Part shown: positions 61,101-64,000 of the stretch, piece by piece | Layout: each line of letters begins with the position of its first letter | Position numbering within the stretch: the first letter of the stretch is position 1 | Origin: Numida meleagris | Lineage: Eukaryota; Chordata; Aves; Galliformes; Numididae | NCBI RefSeq assembly: GCF_002078875.1 | Contig: NC_034409.1 | Coordinates: 110,145,568-110,209,567, forward strand | DNA: 64,000 bases | Direction of reading: 5' to 3' | Notes under the pieces: model-generated | The model's database searches: none | Seen by the model: only the letters and a program-made list of their open reading frames with translations | What the model was told of the DNA's origin: nothing | Program-made: the position numbers and the translations under genes

Positions 61101-64000
61101 TTATAATTTATAGCAGATTTTATATCTAGGAAATCTTCTCTCCGCTACAAGCTATAGAAGACACGAATCAACATTAAGGAGTCACATGCTTGTGTCTTGC
61201 CTTCAGCATGTTCTTGAGTCTCAGCTTTAAAAAAAAATCTGGAAAAAGAGTTTCTTTGAGAACTCTGTACTCACAGATGTACATCTTTAAGAAATGATGC
61301 AATGTGGAATTCCCCTACTATGAGTAAATTCATGGCTAAATGCTAACTGCCAGACAGTATTATTTGCTAAATGTCCAGGAAGGTTAAGCTTAACAGAAAA
61401 AAATAAATTAATTAACCATGCAAGGAAGTAACATTTCCGTGTTGGCACTTTCATGAGTTAGGAAAACTAATTCACAAAATGAGATTACATGCTGTTTTGT
61501 AAACAGATCAAGGATGCTACAAATAAAAGTATCACCACAGTAACATTCCTGGTATCTATGTATCACTGCTAGAGCAGTCTACATTTTAACTTCCAGAAAA
61601 AAGTTGAAAATACTCGCATTCAAAACACGACTACATTTTAAATCAAAAGAGATTCTAGGAATCTCTTTTGGAGGCGTAGTAACAAAGAAGTGAGGCAAAA
61701 TAAGTTAATCAGTCTTGCATTTAATAATAATTTATCTTTTAAGAAAACCACAGAGCAGCAAAATACATATATCCTTTTATATATTTTTAGTCATTATTCC
61801 TGGCATGCTCATTTTTATTTGGAAACGTCAACAGCCGGCAATCAAAAACTCTTTGATAACTAGCAGGTTGACTTCAACTCTCAACTAAGATGAGACAAAT
61901 GTGTTCACATGGAAAGAAAATACCAGAAAGTTCAGAACAGCTAATGCAAAAGGAACTGAAGCTGGTAAGCTTCCCGGAGAAGAAGAAAAACAAAACAGGA
62001 AGGAAAGAAAAAAAAGAAAATATTTTACACTAAGTCACAAAAGTTCACTGTAAGATTATATTTACATTTCTCTTCTCACCTACCGTAGGCAAAGCTAACA
62101 AGGGCTCGTCTGTAACCTCACTGGTACTTATGTTTTTATCAATTTTCCCAAACCAGATGCCCTGCACAGAAAGTGTTCAACACACAAGGGGTCTGAAGTG
62201 ACACTGGAATGCCTAAGAAACACAACAATTGATACTTTGAGGGAGCAAAGTCACCACTGAAGGGTTCCAGCCACTATCTTCATTCAAGACTCTGAACGAG
62301 ATGAGCAAAACATGGTTTTGTCCGGAAGCGCAGAGGGAATCTTTGCTAACCATATTCCCAAGTCATGCTACAGTCTTGAGCACAGCAGAACTTTGTTACA
62401 AGACAGTCAGTACAACAGAACTGTTTTTAAGAAAATACCTCAACTCATTATGAAACTGTAAATCATTGTAACAGTGTAAGAACTTTCAGATGGCTCTCCA
62501 GTAATAAGAGAACAAAAACTAGATTTAATACATGAAAGAAGCTGCTGCATTTTTATAAAGTGTGAATTCAAAGAGCTCAAACTTTCCAGGTCATTTGTAC
62601 AAAAATGTGAGTCTTGTTGCAGGCAAGCATACACTTACAAAGACTTTCTTCTCATCCTTTGACACTGAAAAAAAAAAATCATTTCTTTTAACTACCATTC
62701 TGCAACGCCGAAGTTTACCAAACTGCTCTTTCTAAATATAACCAACTACCTGGCTATCCCACTAACCAAAAGACACTGGCCAATATTGGATGTCGCAGAA
62801 GAATCACCTGTTAAGTGTTCAGGAAAAGGAGTAGAATGAAGACTGTGATGAATGTTCCACACTGGCTATAGACAGCAGGCACAACAGTATAATTTAATTT
62901 TTGTATCTTCTTTTCATTAGTTTGTGTCAGGATGAAAGCATACATAACAGAGGTTAATTAGTTAAAAAGGGGGAAAAAGTATTTATTTATTACAAATACT
63001 ACGAAGGAAATAAGTCTTTAGCAACGTACACAGCACTGCTAGTTTTGCAAAAGGCAAGGAAATACAACAAAAGACAGGCATATATCCTGATGTACAGCTT
63101 TACATTTTGAACTGTTTCTAAATGAGGCTGATATGGATAATGAAACTGGATGCACCTACAGAGTTTCAAGAGGCACATGCACAGCAATAAGAAAAACACG
63201 GATTCCCAAACAAGACAAACCATGTCCACATATTCCGATGAATACTAGTGCTAGCATCTAGGAAATAATTTCCTAAAGGACACAAAAGCCTTCACACACA
63301 GCTTCCCAAGTGAGCAGAAAGCCCAGCAAACTTCCTTGTATCCTGAGATGAGCACTGAACACAGGTCTCTGGCAAACTCTGGGTAAGCAAGACTACTGGT
63401 TTGATTAAGCAATGTTCATGCTTACAAGGAAATTAATTACAGATAATAGTGTGTGTTAAGGGATGGTGGGTTTTTTTAACGTTTTGTTTTAATGGTGGTT
63501 TAAGGAAAAAGCAGTAAGGGATAACTTTAGTAATTTACAGATGAGGCTAACCTGCTCAGGATGTTACCAAAATATACTCTTAGCTGTTGTACTTATTAGG
63601 ATATATAAAACAGCATCTCTGAAAAGTAATAATACCATTGCTGATAGACAAAGCTCTGCCTAACACAACAGTACCTATTTCAAATACCTGAAATAAGTTC
63701 AGAACAGATTTCTAAACTGGAGAGGGAAGGGCAGAAATACTTCCGAGGGAACTTAAGTAAGTAAATAAATACTATCAATACATAGCTGAAAGAAACAGAA
63801 CTTCATCGCCATTTAAAAATAAATTTTTCACACTAACAAATAACTGAACTCCTCCTTACATGACTTCATTCATACTGGGAAGCCCTAAACTAATTTCTAT
63901 TTTAAATTTAAGATGCCCTGGAACAAAGACACTATAGCACTCTTTATTTTCTTACATGCCTAGGCACTAATTCACTATTTTTGTTTGTTCTGAGTCTCAT

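Larger units (their letters stand above)
42456..64000 (-). other. USP9X 5' intron, running off the right edge
   Basis: More than 21.5 kb upstream of the first coding exon. It contains two CR1 tails, an LTR fragment, a galluhop derivative, a C16A10 tract, an AT palindrome and T23/G10 runs. I see no CpG-rich island, no convincing coding exon on either strand and no tRNA-like structure. The non-coding first exon and promoter most likely lie beyond 64000, although an unrecognised small 5'UTR exon could be hidden here. Confidence 0.75.

Noticed and set aside
1..64000. Search for CRISPR arrays, operons, phage-like or defence systems and tRNA/rRNA genes
   Set aside because: None seen. The DNA is vertebrate intron and exon sequence, and no regularly spaced repeats or clover-leaf structures were recognised by eye.

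Overview
The window is vertebrate nuclear DNA, almost certainly from a galliform bird (chicken or a close relative). It is AT-rich and intron-dominated, with GT-AG spliced exons. Its interspersed repeats are avian: CR1 LINE fragments, an avian endogenous-retrovirus LTR family, and a deleted copy of the galluhop/Mariner1_GG DNA transposon. Nothing prokaryotic is present: no operons, CRISPR arrays or ribosomal binding sites.

One gene fills the window, on the minus strand: USP9X (ubiquitin-specific peptidase 9X, FAM, orthologue of Drosophila fat facets). I read 24 coding exons directly from the sequence. They run from the initiator ATG at 42423 down to a 73-base piece of the next exon at the left edge (1-73). 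All junctions checked are GT-AG and all reading phases join without a stop, giving the first 1252 residues of a protein that is about 2550-2570 residues long in mammals. The window therefore holds the N-terminal half: the acidic/proline-rich leader, the alpha-helical (armadillo/HEAT-like) scaffold and the ubiquitin-like domain (about residues 880-965). The cysteine-protease USP domain, C-terminus and 3'UTR lie beyond the left edge. The non-coding first exon and promoter lie beyond the right edge, because at least 21.5 kb of intron follows the first coding exon and no CpG island is apparent there.

Layout, left to right: 1-12.9 kb, 11 short exons (coding exons 24 to 14) encoding the UBL domain and adjoining scaffold; 12.9-28.4 kb, five exons with large introns and three CR1 fragments; 28.4-32.9 kb, a compact group of six exons including a 76-base intron; 32.9-40.3 kb, a 7.4-kb intron with three CR1 insertions, one retaining about 265 codons of reverse transcriptase; 40.3-42.5 kb, the first three coding exons and an LTR remnant; 42.5-64 kb, intron sequence with scattered repeats (two CR1 tails, an LTR fragment, galluhop, a C16A10 tract and an AT palindrome).

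I found no previously undescribed system. The points most worth a second look are the clustered departures from mammalian USP9X, very short introns, mobile-element insertions beside exons, and some structured simple sequences.
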